Assembly: GCA_008360955.1 (NCBI GenBank)
Contig: LUCM01002832.1
Span: 1 to 64,000 of the forward strand
Origin: Fasciolopsis buskii
Lineage: Eukaryota; Platyhelminthes; Trematoda; Plagiorchiida; Fasciolidae
Length of the DNA stretch: 64,000 bases
Direction of reading: 5' to 3'
Shown here: positions 40,201 to 53,362 of the stretch, piece after piece
Layout of the letters: the number at the start of each line of letters is the position of its first letter
Numbering within the stretch: the stretch's first letter is position 1
Translations under genes and position numbers: made by a program
Notes under the pieces: generated by a model
Told to the model about the DNA's origin: nothing
Database searches by the model: none
Seen by the model: the letters and a program-made list of their open reading frames with translations, nothing else

Positions 40201-43200
40201 ATATAACTTATACGAAATCCAGTCGACATTACTGAAACTGGCGGAACACAATTCGATAAGCTGAGTAGATTAATACTGACGGCCATCCAGCTATTTCGAA
40301 TTTAAAGTTGGCAACTAATTCTGCCGAAGTTGTTTAACCTATATTTCGATCTTTTATTTGTCACAGAACTGATTATATAATGTCGATGGCTACAAAAAAC
40401 AAACAAACAAAAAGCTTAATCGAGGGAAAGTTTTCAAGGTTCTCGAAGTACCGATAGAAAATACAAGTTTTTGACCGTGGCAAGAACCAACTGCAAGGAA
40501 TATTGGAAATTTATCACGTTTTAAAACATCTAAGCAGGCAGGAGTAGCATAGTGCGCCGAGAAAGTCGTTATTTCTGTCATTAGAATGCAATTAGTAACT
40601 TGCATCTCAAAAATGAACTTTTACATTATTTCCGACCGTCCAGTCAGGTATTCAACACGATTTCTATTCAAACGGGATTAATGGAACTAAAATGATTAGA
40701 AGTTTCCACAAAACCACGATCAGTTGTGTGGCAGATGCATTTGGTTTTGATATGCAGGTCTTACGGAAACTAATACAACAAGCGTTTCTTGGGCACTTCG
40801 CGGTTTTGTAGGTAACAACGTTAGGGAACTATTATTGAAATTTGCTTTCGTTGTATTCACTAAGATCTGGTTAATCTTTTATGCAATGTCTTATAAACTT
40901 TGAAGTTATCTAATAAGCACGCAGGCTCGAAATTTAGCCGATGTTTCACTTTAATTAACATTTGCGTATCTCAACCAGGACTCATCACAATCCTATTAGA
41001 AGAAACATAATGCGATTTATTCACACTGATCTGCGGCATATATTGCCTTAAATCCGGCATTAGCTAACGATGTTAGTCGATGGGCTCGCCACTGTATTTC
41101 ACTTATTTTTGGTCATTTTGATGCGGCGTCCAGCAAGTACAGTATGAAATTGTTCCCGCTTCATACTCGAAGATGTTTAAAAATGTCTAAGTCAGTAGCT
41201 ACTGGTCACGTAGCTCATTGAATTTAAACCCCAGAGCAAAACTATTCTGGGTAAGATCAAGATTCAGGAAGTGGTATATTTTTGCTTGAAGCACTCGATG
41301 AACCCAGATGTATTTTCACCCAATTTAATCAGATTAAACAAAACCACTTTAGTTAGTATCTTAAGTTTACTAAATTCGGATAGAGCGAAACAAGATTCTT
41401 TCAGATACTTTGTCGCTTCATTATATTCTCCACTTTCTTAGGCTGAAAGGAATGCCTAAGTCTGCCTTTTTGTGCGATTAATGCATGCCTCGTATTTGCT
41501 GACACTTGGAGGGTTGAATACCTTTCAATTCTATCCGGAGAATGGAGTAGGAAATAACGATAATGATTTGCGTCACTATTGGAGGAAAGAATTTCTGTCA
41601 CAAACGTTTACCGAGAACATAGATCATCAGTTTACTCTGATTTAGTCTACCATCAGTATCATATTGGCTGCTCATTTCGCCTGCAAACATAGTCGTGGGG
41701 CACGTTCTGAGAGATACCGATCAACTCAGAACAAAATTATCCAGGCTGGCGCCAAAAAACGTGTTATTTTTTACTCCATGCTAATTCATTCCCATGAATT
41801 TAACGTGAAGCTCGAAGTGAATTGGAGGAAAAACGTGAAGATTATGCCGGACTTAAGATTTAAAATCTTTGATTGAATTGTGTCACGTTTAGCCCAATTT
41901 GAGCCAGATTACCCTTTTGTCCGAATCAGAAATTTTATTCTCACGGGATTGGCGCACCAAGTGCAGATACTCGAGACTAATGCTTCTGATCTCCGATTTG
42001 TGACAGAACAAATTTTCGTGGTTTATAGTTGAACGCTTTTTCATTGTAAGTGTCGGTAGGAACGGTTGAACAAGGAGAATAAAAAGAAGTGAAAACAAAA
42101 TAAGGATATTGCCAGCTAGTGTCGCATCGGCCTCGAGAAGGCTATAAAATACTTATCACCTTTTCGGAAACCTCGATTATCATTAATTATTTGTCTAAGG
42201 ATAATGGGAATTTCGCTGTTGGCTCTACTCTGGAATTCGAATTTCAGCTGCACAAAATACTCTAACTACTTTGGATTTAATAGTTTGTGGTCAAAGGAAA
42301 CTTGATTAGCTCTTTTGTGTGCCCCGTTCTCAAAAATCTCCCTTTTTCTAATTGGGTCTTTGTCTTATGCTTGTAACTATTCACACCCACGGTCTCTAAA
42401 TTAGGCGTAGTTATTTTTTTTCAAAACACAACTCGAGAGAATCACTTTGACCTGCTGATCAAAGTGTAATTCTCATTGTCCCAGGCGTTTTAGAATTGAT
42501 TAAGGTCAGGCGAGTGACTCGGGAAAATAGCACTCCACCTCCGACGCTTTGAGGACGTGTTCGAATTCCTCTGCTCTCCATGGGACACCTAATCATCAGG
42601 GCTGACCATATACGAGACTAGCTAGGATTACCGCAGTTAAGCTGGACAATGATTATCTGACGATGGGTATCTTTTGTGAGTTTGCGAGAACTGAGGTTCA
42701 CTTCACAAAATTGTACAGGATCTGTATAAAAACACGGAAAAATGCTGGCTTGTATATCAGTTTGTAAGTTTTTAACAAACTTGCAAATAAAGGTATGAAA
42801 TGACAGAATACCCATAAGCTGCCAAAGTTCCAGGAAGCGGTGGTGGTCGAAAAACCACTGGGTGACAAAGAAAGATAAATTAAATTTGGCGGAATAACAA
42901 GTTTATTAGATTGATTGTAGACGCCATGTGCTTGCGGCTAACCATCAACCCTCAAATGAAATATCGGAACAACGTTTGGCGTGATCTCTTAGCTCAGCTA
43001 GTAGAGCACACGCGGTTATGAGTTGTATACATGCGTGGGTTTCGAATCCGGCATAGGTCGAAGGCTTTTCGCAGTTAGATCAATTTCACAGATGTATTTC
43101 AGCCTAAGCAAAGTAACCGCAGTTTCTTTCCTTGCTGAATTTCACCAGGCATGAGCAAGAATTTATTAACTTTCCAAAAAATGTTCAAAAAATCGTTTGG

Positions 43201-43249
43201 TCCCAAAAAGCGATGCAGTTAGGTCAGGGACGAAAAGTAAAAAACTGAC
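37245..43249 (-). other. CPNE: Copine intron (6005 bp)
   Basis: Bounded by GTCAGT and the acceptor ttcatccacccag. It contains the tRNA-like sequence at 42983-43059 and a box B-like GTGTTCGAATTCC near 42552. The rest is AT-rich with no recognisable feature. Confidence 0.8.
42983..43059 (+). other. tRNA-like sequence (pseudo-tRNA or SINE head)
   Basis: The acceptor-like ends GATCTCT and ATAGGTC pair at six of seven positions. A perfect D stem GCTC/GAGC lies within TAGCTCAGCTAGTAGAGC (box A), and GGGTTTCGAATCC gives a box B. The anticodon stem is poorly paired, so a functional tRNA is unlikely; a tRNA-derived SINE head or tRNA pseudogene fits best. Confidence 0.5.
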
Positions 43250-43352
43250 CTCTATTACGGCTTTCTTTGTTTCAATCCAATCGTCCACCGTGCCATTTGT
43301 CAAGATTAGAAGGACGTAGTAATTCTCCGCGTCTCTGTTCCGTTTTGCCGTT
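43250..43352 (-). CDS. CPNE: Copine exon: vWA strand with YYVLLILTNG
   Basis: 103-bp exon, acceptor caattcag, donor GAG|GTCAGT. Its first base completes a Glu codon split with the upstream exon, followed by 34 codons ending in phase 0. It encodes DAENYYVLLILTNGTVDD and then WIETKKAVIE. This matches the copine segment SQYxVLLIITDGxIxDxxxTKEAIV almost residue for residue. The invariant Asp of the TDG motif, an expected MIDAS ligand, is Asn here (codon AAT). The upstream intron of 13.2 kb contains the Penelope remnant and one copy of the tRNA-cored TIR element. This is the best-conserved exon of the gene. Confidence 0.95.
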
Positions 43353-44206
43353 CTGAATTGTCGGTTGAGTATGTCATAAAAATGGGGAAATAGACAAAAA
43401 TTTACGCTGAAGCTTCTTTCTTTGTAACGATAGGCTGATTTTAGTGTTGACAAAAAATTCGATCGCTTGGGCAACAAAATATTGATTTTGTACTGAAGTC
43501 TGACTACACATTGCCTGAAAAACTCATTTTTCTTTTACTGCCGGCTTGGACCTCTCTCGGTTTGGTTAGGATTTATTTTAGAGAGCAGAAATTCAAGAAA
43601 GTATCCTATATGATGGAACTCAGCTTTCTAATTTTTGGTCACCTCTAACTCTGCTGTGAGCAGCACTCTGTGATTAATCTGGGCCAACGATGAATTAGTG
43701 CTATTTTACATGATTTTATAGCTTAGCAAACCGTTTGTTAGCTCGAGTAGCTTGACAGAAATGATATTTGACTAATGTTAGTTCACTCCCCGGTTTTGGT
43801 TCTGAACTTTCGTTCCTGGAATATGCATTAATAACTAATGGAAATGAAACGGCTTAACCGTGCTTGCACGGTTTTCAAACACTGTTATTTGGTGAGCCAT
43901 TTCTCCTCCAAACCCAGTCTTTTACGACTAATAAAGCTGTTTCCATACACAGTATGGAATTCGTTAGAGTAATACCGGAATGATTTGATAAAAAGCATAA
44001 AGGTCTTTTTTGAAGTCTCTATAAGTGCATATCAAATAAATGCAGGATCCAATTCTTCAAGACGATTCACTTACAATTTGGAATTGTGCAACTGGTTGAA
44101 AATTTAGTTAGGTGCCAAATTTGTTGTATGGTCAAAGCGATGTGATTAGCTTCCGTTTCGTTCCGCTAAAAAATCTTTCCGACAAACTGAACCCATCGTG
44201 AGCATA

Positions 44207-44404
44207 TTACTTCCCGTCAGCGGTTAAGGACCTCACTGCTAATGCATTGCTATTAATAATGTGCTCAATCTTTGACCGATCTGATCCCTGGAACTCGATA
44301 CATGTGATTGTGCTTGCAAACGCTGGCACTTTGGATGAATTACTGAATATGCGATCAATGTCAGGCAAGTGGTGGTCGTGGTAGACGTAGCTAGGATCCA
44401 AGAT
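44207..44404 (-). other. Unassigned exon-like open frame with strong acceptor, inside copine intron
   Basis: A consensus acceptor (cttttccttacag) is followed by 65 codons and a TAA. The frame contains ILDPSYVYHDHHLPDIDRIF and, later, STITCIEFQGSDRSK; composition is protein-like. It lies on the same strand in the intron between the 56.6-kb and 43.3-kb copine exons. Those two exons join perfectly in phase and in family length without it. If spliced to the 56.6-kb exon it would be read in another frame, also open for more than 50 codons, giving a truncated alternative C-terminus. I do not recognise the protein. It could be an alternative terminal exon, an exon of a nested gene, or a chance frame. 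Confidence 0.25.
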
Positions 44405-47400
44405 CTGTAAGGAAAAGTTCATTCGGATGATACCTTTTGAAACCACGAAAACCAAACAATTCATAATTTGACGTAACAAGTAAACTTTCCAGGACCTATA
44501 TGTGTTCACCAACAGTTTAACCACTAGAAAATTTATATTTTTGAGAAATTTTACTTTGCTTTACTCGGATATGGCGTTTTTTCGTTTCTATCATTATCAG
44601 GAAATCCAAACAAAGACAATTTGCGCGTCTTGATTCGTTTGGAATCTTCATCAGCTATGTCACAATGACAGAATAGTCAGGATGTGGAATAATCTAGTTG
44701 GTCAGCTTTGCGGAACTGTGAGAGACAAATCGTTCTCACATGAACCCGGACTGAGACGACACCATTTGTTATATACAAATGTGACAAAGTACGAACAATC
44801 CAACTACCGTTTTTCGACGCTTTGACAGGTCTTATTATGTCCGGTTTGCAGCTGAAAGCTGAAAACGATGTACCATAGTTACGAAAAAGGCATAGAAAAT
44901 GCTGTGACATGTAAACTGTAGAATATTTGTTTTCTAGGTGATATTTTTTCCCACTGGTGCTGCAAAAAGAAACGTGTTTACTGAGATGAATTGCAATTTC
45001 CTTAAGCGTTTTGGTAAAAGTATCGTGTTGATAGTTCCAGTTTTGCACAACCAAATGTTGCCATTGATGCAAGCGAGCAATGTAATTTTGTGTTATAGTT
45101 TGGAAAACGAAACAAGGTTTGACAAATCATGACGGCATCTGGCAATGAAATATTCACTGCCAATAAAATCCTGGTGTGCAGAGGAATAAACAGTTTTCCG
45201 ACGTAATAATTAACCAGTTATTTCGTTTTTTCTCTCTAGTTTCGTACATGCAAATAAACCTACTAAGGGTACTACTTTCTATCTTATCAGCACACCACAT
45301 ATTATATATATATTTCGACAAAATTTAGTTGATGACTTTATTTCACTCCGAATTAAATCGCAAATTTCTTAAAGCAGAGGTGAAAATGACACTGGAAAAA
45401 ATAATCCTTACCGTGAACTGGCCACAGTTCAAGGCAAGCAGGTACTGCGACCGTTAAAAGTTTGAAAATAAGATTCCAAATGCAATTAAACAATTTAGTT
45501 TACACTGTTTCATCGTGTACGCCATCTGTCTGCAGTAGGCAATTTACGGTTGATCAGGAAATCCGACTGTTAAGAAATATCAATTCGTCGTCCAACAAAT
45601 GTCTTCGAAAGCCAGAAAATGATTTATTGGTTCTTCTTCTGAGCATGCAAAAGGGAGCTAGCAAGCACTCAAAGTTAGTAGAAGCGAGAATTGTAATGGA
45701 TGCTGAAATGAATGCGCGCGTCGATTGCGCGAATCGTTTATCTGTCCACAGAGGGCTTGTTCGTAGTTGTCTGTTGGGAAATTGCGAGTGGATCTGGTTC
45801 AATTGCCACTTCTGCCAACACTGCTTCCGATTAGGCTATTGCCGGTGCTTCTGTTGATGATGACAATGACACCGGTGGCGGTGAAGATGCGAGGAGGGGT
45901 GTTGATGAAAAATTCATTTCCGATTCTCATCAGATCGTTTCAGATTGTATGCTCCTCGCTGGTCGACTGCTTGCTTTCCGTTTTGAGTTGACCGATTGGT
46001 ATTATTTTTTTACCACGAATTGCACAACTGTACACAACGCGTGTATCTGCGATCAGTTAGCTAGTCAGCGAGAGGCGCAAAGCTTCGCGAAGACCGAAGA
46101 ATTCTTCGTTTGCCGAAACATACCACCATCCCTGCAACTCATAACAACTCGACATGCACATACACGCAAGCAGACACGCTCAATCGCTAGGCAACTTCAG
46201 AATCGACACAAAAATTTGTATGCATGAATGAAACAACCTAATTAGGATCGATGATATTAATCTGCAAGTGAGAAAGGAAGGCAATTCTGCCCGCTTTCTT
46301 GATTATCAGACTCAGAATTTAATCACACCGGCTTGAAGATGGACGAACTTATCGAGTAGACACGTTTTTAGATGGAACTGTGCAAAAACACTATTACTAA
46401 GTCTTACATGTAACTGAAATAGGCTTGACCCTGCAGTTTTCGGTTTCAAGCAGATTGATCATCTTTGAACTGTCTTCCTGGAGTTGGTCTGACAAAATAT
46501 TAAATGACCTTGGTCAAACACTGTTCACCATACACGATACAACGAACCACACAAGCCAATGGGTTTTCTGCTTTCAGGTACCCTGTCAGATTATAACTAA
46601 TGGAATACTGCCATAGCAGGTGAACCAGAATTTGAACCATTTATATAATTACACTGAAACTCAGTAAGATATGAGGATATTCAGTTATGGTTGTCAAAAG
46701 ATGGCCTGCAACAGACGGAGTGCTGATCGAATTAGTTGGGGTTTTGTTATTTCAATGTTGCAAATTGGGCAATGGGATTAGATTTCTTTTATTGCATACT
46801 CACCTTCAAATGAATTTCATCTGCCACCTTTAGGTGGCTTTGCTCACCGATGGGGAAGCATTTGTGTTTATCTGTTTTCTCACGCTCCCGTATGTCACAT
46901 GGATACGGAAGGAGTTGAAAACTGATTTGCTTAGATGCACCAAACCTAAATTTGTATTTGTTTGCATCCGGTTCCTCAGCTTTAATTTTGTCGCGAATAG
47001 TTAATCATACCGAACTGGCCTTGTTTAGTTCAGCGTTGCTGATATGAGGACAGACTAAGGGTTAATTTTAACTGTTGCGTTGCTAAGGAATTTTATTCAC
47101 GTCAATTAATCCTGAGTAAGGGTTCCAAATGGAATACGATAATCGCAAGTCACTTTATGATGAACTGATCAACGTTATGATAGTTTAAGAAAATTCAGAA
47201 GCAAATTTGAATGGAGGTTCCTACCGAAAACAAACTAATGACACAAAATTCTTTTGTGTGATCGACAGAGCACTATTATTGATCACGGCTGTCATACTGG
47301 TAAGTATAAACAAACTGAGCCGGTTGTCTCGAGCTCTAAGGCTCTAATGAACTCTAGACTGCATTTTTCAAACAATATGGCGCATCTTGAAAAACGTTCG

Positions 47401-49699
47401 TCTTTTGATGTGTTGTAAAACCAGGTTGAAAATGAAGTGGTTCCCATAGAACAACAGTTATACTCAACAAGATCCGATGGACTTATCACAGAATAAGGGA
47501 ATATTATTAAGAGTTCGTATTGTAATATGATTGTTCATACACTTACTAACTTGACAAGATAAGGTTATTCTGTTGATTAATGGATCAGTCTGTTCTATAT
47601 TATTTTCCAAGGACGAGATCAGATACAAAAACCTAGCCCAGTCAAAACCTGATTGGCTGAATTTGACAAGGACAAAAAAACTGATGTGTAAGATATGTAA
47701 TTATTTGTTTGTGTAAGGGTTCTGAGGCAGCATAATCACTGAATCAATGCTTCATTTCTCGTCAAAGTTAATTGCGAAATCAGCTGTCGGACGTGGAGCC
47801 TGCGGAAATGTTGAACGATGAAGAGGATGAAAAGAAACTTTGACACGCTAAATGAACTGGACCTCAATATTAACTTGTACACTGCTGTTGAGATGATACA
47901 TGTTAGTATGAGGTAACACCCATAATGAGGAATCGCTCTTCCTTTGGAGTCCGTCTTTGGTTAATGGTTAAACGATGATTGCGAATCAAGGGCTGCAAAA
48001 CTGGGTTTGTTGAGTCGAGCAGGAATCCTGCAGCAACCCAGTCAATTCACTCAGTTTTAATTAATATTTAAAGTTAATGAAGGGAGTTTAAAGTGGCCTC
48101 GTACGTAGCCGCGTCAATCTGATGACACGCTGACTCACATGTGAGGTTCAACCCTTAATGTGCTTGGCGTCGATTCACTGACGGATTCTGGCCATGCTTT
48201 TTTGTGGCGACGGTCGGCGGACGGATTCTGAAAGCCGACTAATGGCATACTGAACGCCTTAAGTTGCCATAAACAGAGATAAATACGTAGAAGAGTAGCG
48301 TGTTTTAACCCAATTCCGTTCACCCAATTATGTGCAAATTACATTCGAACCGGTAACCAAGGGGTCGTTATTTTTGCGTTCCCTATGATTTAAGGGATAG
48401 GTGGGAACAAGAAACATCGCTTCTTCCTATCGAGTTAACAATGGACTACTGGAAGTATATATTCATAGGGCGATGCCACAGTTGCACGCAAAGGTTAATT
48501 TGATGACTAACTACTCAACGTCTCCAACAAACTTTATCAACAGTTCACTGTACTATCCTAAACTTTGTTTACTCGTTTTCAGATTATTGCTAGCCGTATT
48601 GGTGTCTATCGCCGATATGCTACTGATGTTGGAGAAGACCCAGTGGAACTCCTTTGGTATGCATGAAAATCACGCAGTGGAGTACCTTGAAATTTCCTGA
48701 GAAGTCTGTGGAAAAAGCATAACATTCCTGAACCTGATGTTTCAATATGGCCAATTAACAAATAATCTAATATTTACCGGTTAATAATCGAGCCATCGAG
48801 ACGAAATGTTGCACAACGTCGGACAGCCAAGATCGATTCTGACACTAGCAGGCGCACTGGCTTCAATCCCAGAGCACAACAATTCTATTGGAAATTCTAA
48901 TGGATGCCTTTAGCCACCTGCATATTTTACCGAGGTCAGTAATCTGAGTTTATAAAATCGCTTGCGCTAACCAGGCCAAAAGTGTTCTGTTCTAACTCCA
49001 GATTAGCCTGGACCGTCAAAAATGATTTTGGGTGCTATCCAGCTTATCGATCTACTCACTATTCATCTGAGAACAGATCCCAAGTTTGGCAAACTAACAT
49101 AGAACGTATCTGTCCGATTGCTAGGTATACCCAGAACATAATATTGATATCGCCATATTCTTACATCTGTTTGACTAAATTGCATAGCTTTTCTTAGTAT
49201 ATGGTGATGTTAAAACGGAACTAAGGATCCGTGAAAATAGGCTTATGTTTCCTAACGTGGAACAGTGGCTGATTTGGACCATTAATGATGACTTTTCAAC
49301 GAAGACTCTGACAAAATTAAGAGCACATCCAAGTCAGGACGTATTCCACCAACAAGGCAGTTGAATTGATTGAATGAAACGATACAATCATTGGTGACTC
49401 AAAGTAGTTCGACCACAGGGATAAAATCGTATATTCCCAAGTTGAAATGACAATCAGCTGAATACAAGATAGGCAAATATCCGAAATATGCATTATCCTG
49501 CCGAACGAGCATTTACGAGGCGATCAGCGTCTGTAAGAGGATAGAAGGGGTTTAAATATTTACCATAAACCTTCCGTCGAAATACAAAAGACTTGGTTAA
49601 TGTCTTCCCCGATGTCGTGCTACCAGTCAGCCAAGGGAAATTGTGGCTCAAGTATAGCTTCCACAGATCATCCTGCCATTTTTGGAACCTTGGATTTGT

Positions 49700-49931
49700 A
49701 GTCGAACCGCGCGGTGGACTGTGACAAATTTATACTGCCAGTGGTTCCCGGCAAACAAGTTAAGAGATCAGATCCAGCTGCCGTTGAGTTGGTTTCAGCT
49801 TTGGTCTAGTAACTCCGGTCAGCAACAGACATTTCGTTTTATTCCAGATTCCAAAAGTCACAATTTAAGAGTCATGTGGAGTAGTTTAACAGCAATAAGC
49901 CTTTGGTTTATTGTAGAGGTTGGGTGGTAAA
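49700..49931 (+). repeat. Diverged repeat, inverted partner of 50487-50700 (plus copy)
   Basis: Shares with the reverse complement of 50487-50700 a colinear block: GTTTCAGCTTTGGTCTAGTAA, CTCCGGTCAGCAACAGA, TTTAACAGCAATA and the end GGTTGG. The similarity is even clearer when translated in one frame of each copy (FQLWSSNSGQQQ against FQLWFSNSGRQQ; SLTAISL against SLTAIRF). That suggests descent from a once-coding element or simply shared ancestry in a fixed register. Confidence 0.6.
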
Positions 49932-50486
49932 CAGCGGCGCTTAATTTTAACGTGCAGAAAATACCATGGTATAAAGACCCTACCGAACAATTGATACAGC
50001 ATACAGACACTGCACAGGTGAGTTCCAGATCGTCTCAAAAGATGTGGTAATCCAATTCGGATAGTCAGGTCTTTCTCTCTAGGAATTTTGGAAAATGAGT
50101 TCCTGACTTGTAGACATTGTCCGCCGTTCAAGGGCAATGTCTGAGGTAGAATGAATACACCCGTTTGACATCCGGTTATCACACGAGGCGGCGACTAACC
50201 TGAATTTCCAGCCCACTCGGGAATTAATAGGTTAGGTTGTGTTATAAGAAAACCTGCCTGCAGGAAATAACGTTTTCTTAATCACTGTCTGAGTGGCAGT
50301 ATCAACCTCAGCGAGCGGAAAAGATCAGATGACTAATCGATCTGGACTTACGTAGGAACCAATGGCTTTGATCAGAAAGGTGTTACATTTTTAGTTAGAC
50401 AAACATTTCTCGATGTGATCCATTTGATCTCACGGAGAAATACCAATGTGAAAGTGCATCTGAAAATTCCAACAGCATTTTCTACA

Positions 50487-50700
50487 GGTTTACCAGTTAA
50501 GCTTTATAGTAAGACAAAAGCGTATTGCTGTTAGACTGTTACTTATGACATCTGAATTGTGTGTTTTGGCATATGGACTAAAACAAAATTTCTGCTGCCT
50601 ACCGGAGTTACTAAACCACAGCTGAAATCCACAAAGTGTTGGCCATAAATTATTGAACGATGGGAAAGCCTGCAATTGTTCCCAAATGAATCTCAACGTT
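50487..50700 (-). repeat. Diverged repeat, inverted partner of 49700-49931 (minus copy)
   Basis: Minus-strand copy with AGCTGTGGTTTAGTAACTCC, GGTAGGCAGCAGA and AGTCTAACAGCAATACG blocks in the same order and spacing as the plus copy. The two are separated by about 560 bp. The frame is open across the unit, but no known domain is recognised. Confidence 0.6.
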
Positions 50701-52882
50701 TCCCAACAGAGGTGGCAGGGAAATTATTTTATCAGTTAGAAATTATACAGTGGAATTCGGAAACTAAAAGTCTAATTAATGAAAGTGGCCCTTCAAATAG
50801 TTCAGTTGTCATGTGTGACTCACGTGACAGTTGAAGACAGTAGCGACTGATCGATCGTCTGAAGTAATCCTAGCCTGCTACAATTTCGTGTCAGACATCT
50901 TACCGATTAATCCCAGCGTCTGTTGCCATGTGATGCTCACCACGTGCCAGCTAATCCTGATTTCACGGTCCGATTCCTCATCTCAACAAAAATATCGTGA
51001 ATTTGTTGTTGAATTATTTCAGATCTGCTAATTGTTATGATGGATATCTAGTTAAATAAATTACAAGTGTACACCTTGCTATAAGCTTCAAAGAAATTAT
51101 GACTAGTGCGAACTGCCTGATTTAGTCACTGCTTTCGATCTACATTGTTAAAATGGCGTTAGAAGAGGATCACAATTTATATCCTCGAAAGAACCGCGGA
51201 CGTCAAGCTTTCCTAGGTCAATTTCCGAACTAAAATTTCTAACAACTTGATTAGTGCGTGGCTCCCTTGGACAGAACATACTTTATTGAAATACTTTAAT
51301 AGTCAGTTGGTTACAAGGGAGAATTCGATCGCGGTGAGAAATTAATGGTGGGAACGAGGGAAATGAATTGGTTTCCACTAAATCTTCTTACGCATAGGAT
51401 GAAAGGTTACAAAAGGAGTGTTTCTATTCTCATCTAAATTTCACTTGCAGTCTTCCTATTTATGAGTAGGACCCCGTCAGGTCAGTTGTGTATGCCGATT
51501 AGTTTTCGGTATGATATTCATACAACCAGTATTCAACAAGTAGTTACTGTTATAGCAAATGGTTTAGATTCCTTTAGTAGAACAAGATACGCTTGTGATC
51601 ACTAACCCGATATAGTGTGACGACACAACGGGTGTTCCAGTGTCTGTTTCGTAGAACTGTAGCTACCATTATTCGGCGAATATCTACTTTTTTCGCATTT
51701 AGGGCAAAGATGAAACAATACGGGGAAAGGAATTCTTTTATAGAAATGCTCTTTTTACCTCACTTGGCAAAGATTTGCTTCATTTTTCTAATGGTTTACC
51801 GGTCAGAGAATTTGTCTGGTTGTACGCGAACCAAACGGTTGAAGAAGAGCTGCAAATGATCAAAAGTGAATGACAATTCACCTTATGTTTGTTAACTTAA
51901 CCACTATTTTTTCCGTAAATAATCGGTCGACTCCATCTCTCGGCCGCTGTCGTTTGTTATCCTTAACACCTGAGAGAACAGCCAAACTCGGCGGAAGTAA
52001 AAGTCCGTTTATCATCCGAAAGCGAATAGTATATACTAGTCCTTAATGAGCACCACTCGCTGATGGATTCTTCTGTTGGCTGGTTTGATCTAGCGTTATT
52101 CGTTGACATTTTCGCGAGGCATTTCCTCTCGGATTCACATATTCGGTGCGATGTCCTCACAGAAGGATTTATCAATGACCAGGGCAATGGACAAACCCAA
52201 TCAGTATCCACTACAATCAGTGGTAGTCCATGTGCCTTAACTCAAACCTCAACATGAATAATCTAACATACTGCTCTGAAGGCGCATACGCTAAAGCCAT
52301 CGCTCTTCGTGCGCAAGTTACAATGAAAAAGTGCGGATTATTGGATTTATAACTGATGACTGCTGGCAAAAGACCGAAGTCAAACGCACGTACCCAGTTT
52401 GCTGAGAAAAATAGAGACGAGCATGACAGCACGTTACTTTCGAGTTAATTATAACTGCAAGGCAAAATACGTGACTAATACGTTATGTAAGCAGTTCAGT
52501 AGCTTGATGTTCTAGAAACACCACTGAAAAGTTGCTTCATCTCAGCCACTATCCAAGAAAAATGAACATTTAACGATTGATCCTTTCGGATGCAATATGA
52601 AGAGGAACCTAATCAGATGTCTCATAGCCGGAACAATAAAGAATATGCACTGAAGATACTCTTGAAGCTGAACTGTAGACGGTAAGAAGAGTTTTCACTG
52701 AAAATGGTTCCCCAAATAGAATAATCGACAAGATATTGGAGACAGAAAAGGAAGTTTCCAGGAGGGCGACGGTGCAGAGAAAGCCAGTATACATATCTCT
52801 GCCAATCAAAGGTGACACGCTAGCACGATGAAAACTGACTAGCGCTATCAGTAAGACATTTTACGCAGCCAAACTTTGAATT

Positions 52883-53362
52883 TTGTTCAAATCCCGCCCC
52901 ATAGTGCCACTACGGTTGAAAGACAAAGTTCCTGTTTCTGCAGCCTCTTTTTGTATCTATTCCAACACATGTACATGTGGGATAATGTATATCAGCCGCA
53001 AGACCAGGTGCTTGTCTGAACGCCGCCGTGAACATCACCCTGCATGGTTGGGGACTGGAAAAATTAAGCCGCTTAACAGCACAGTCGTTTCACATTTAGC
53101 AAGGATTAATCGCACTGTGAATGTGACGCATGCTTCCTGGACCCTGTATGAGGTCAGAGGTCAACAATCCAGATTGGCAAAATGTCGCCTCATGAGCACT
53201 ACGGAAACTGTCGCGATCTGTCTTCACAGTCCACCAATTTGCTCTCAAAAACAATTTGTGGTTGCGCTTCAACCCCCTGGCCCACTCTCCGTCCCAATGC
53301 AAATCCTGGACAACAAAACAATTAACACAACACGTTCTTGTGTATCCAGGTTATACACGTAA
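52883..53362 (+). mobile_element. Penelope-like element remnant, GIY-YIG endonuclease end
   Basis: 159 codons are open in one frame. It starts with a segment typical of the end of Penelope-like proteins (VPLRLKDKVPVSAASFCIYS). A GIY-YIG-type nuclease region follows: C-T-C-G-x-M-Y-I-S-R-K-T-R, then RCLSERRREHHPAWLG with the conserved Arg and EH, then SHLARINR and a C-terminal stretch RLMSTTETVAICL. The reverse-transcriptase part upstream is absent. The YIG triplet is YIS and the following R-T-x-R spacing is altered, so the copy is probably inactive. It sits in the 13.2-kb copine intron, antisense to the gene. Assignment is from motif order, without a search. Confidence 0.72.

Noticed and set aside
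45880..45960. Minus-strand CTGATGAG...GGAAA string resembling a hammerhead ribozyme core
   Set aside because: No stem II can form and no matching stem I or III is visible; the core should end CGAAA or similar with a paired stem.
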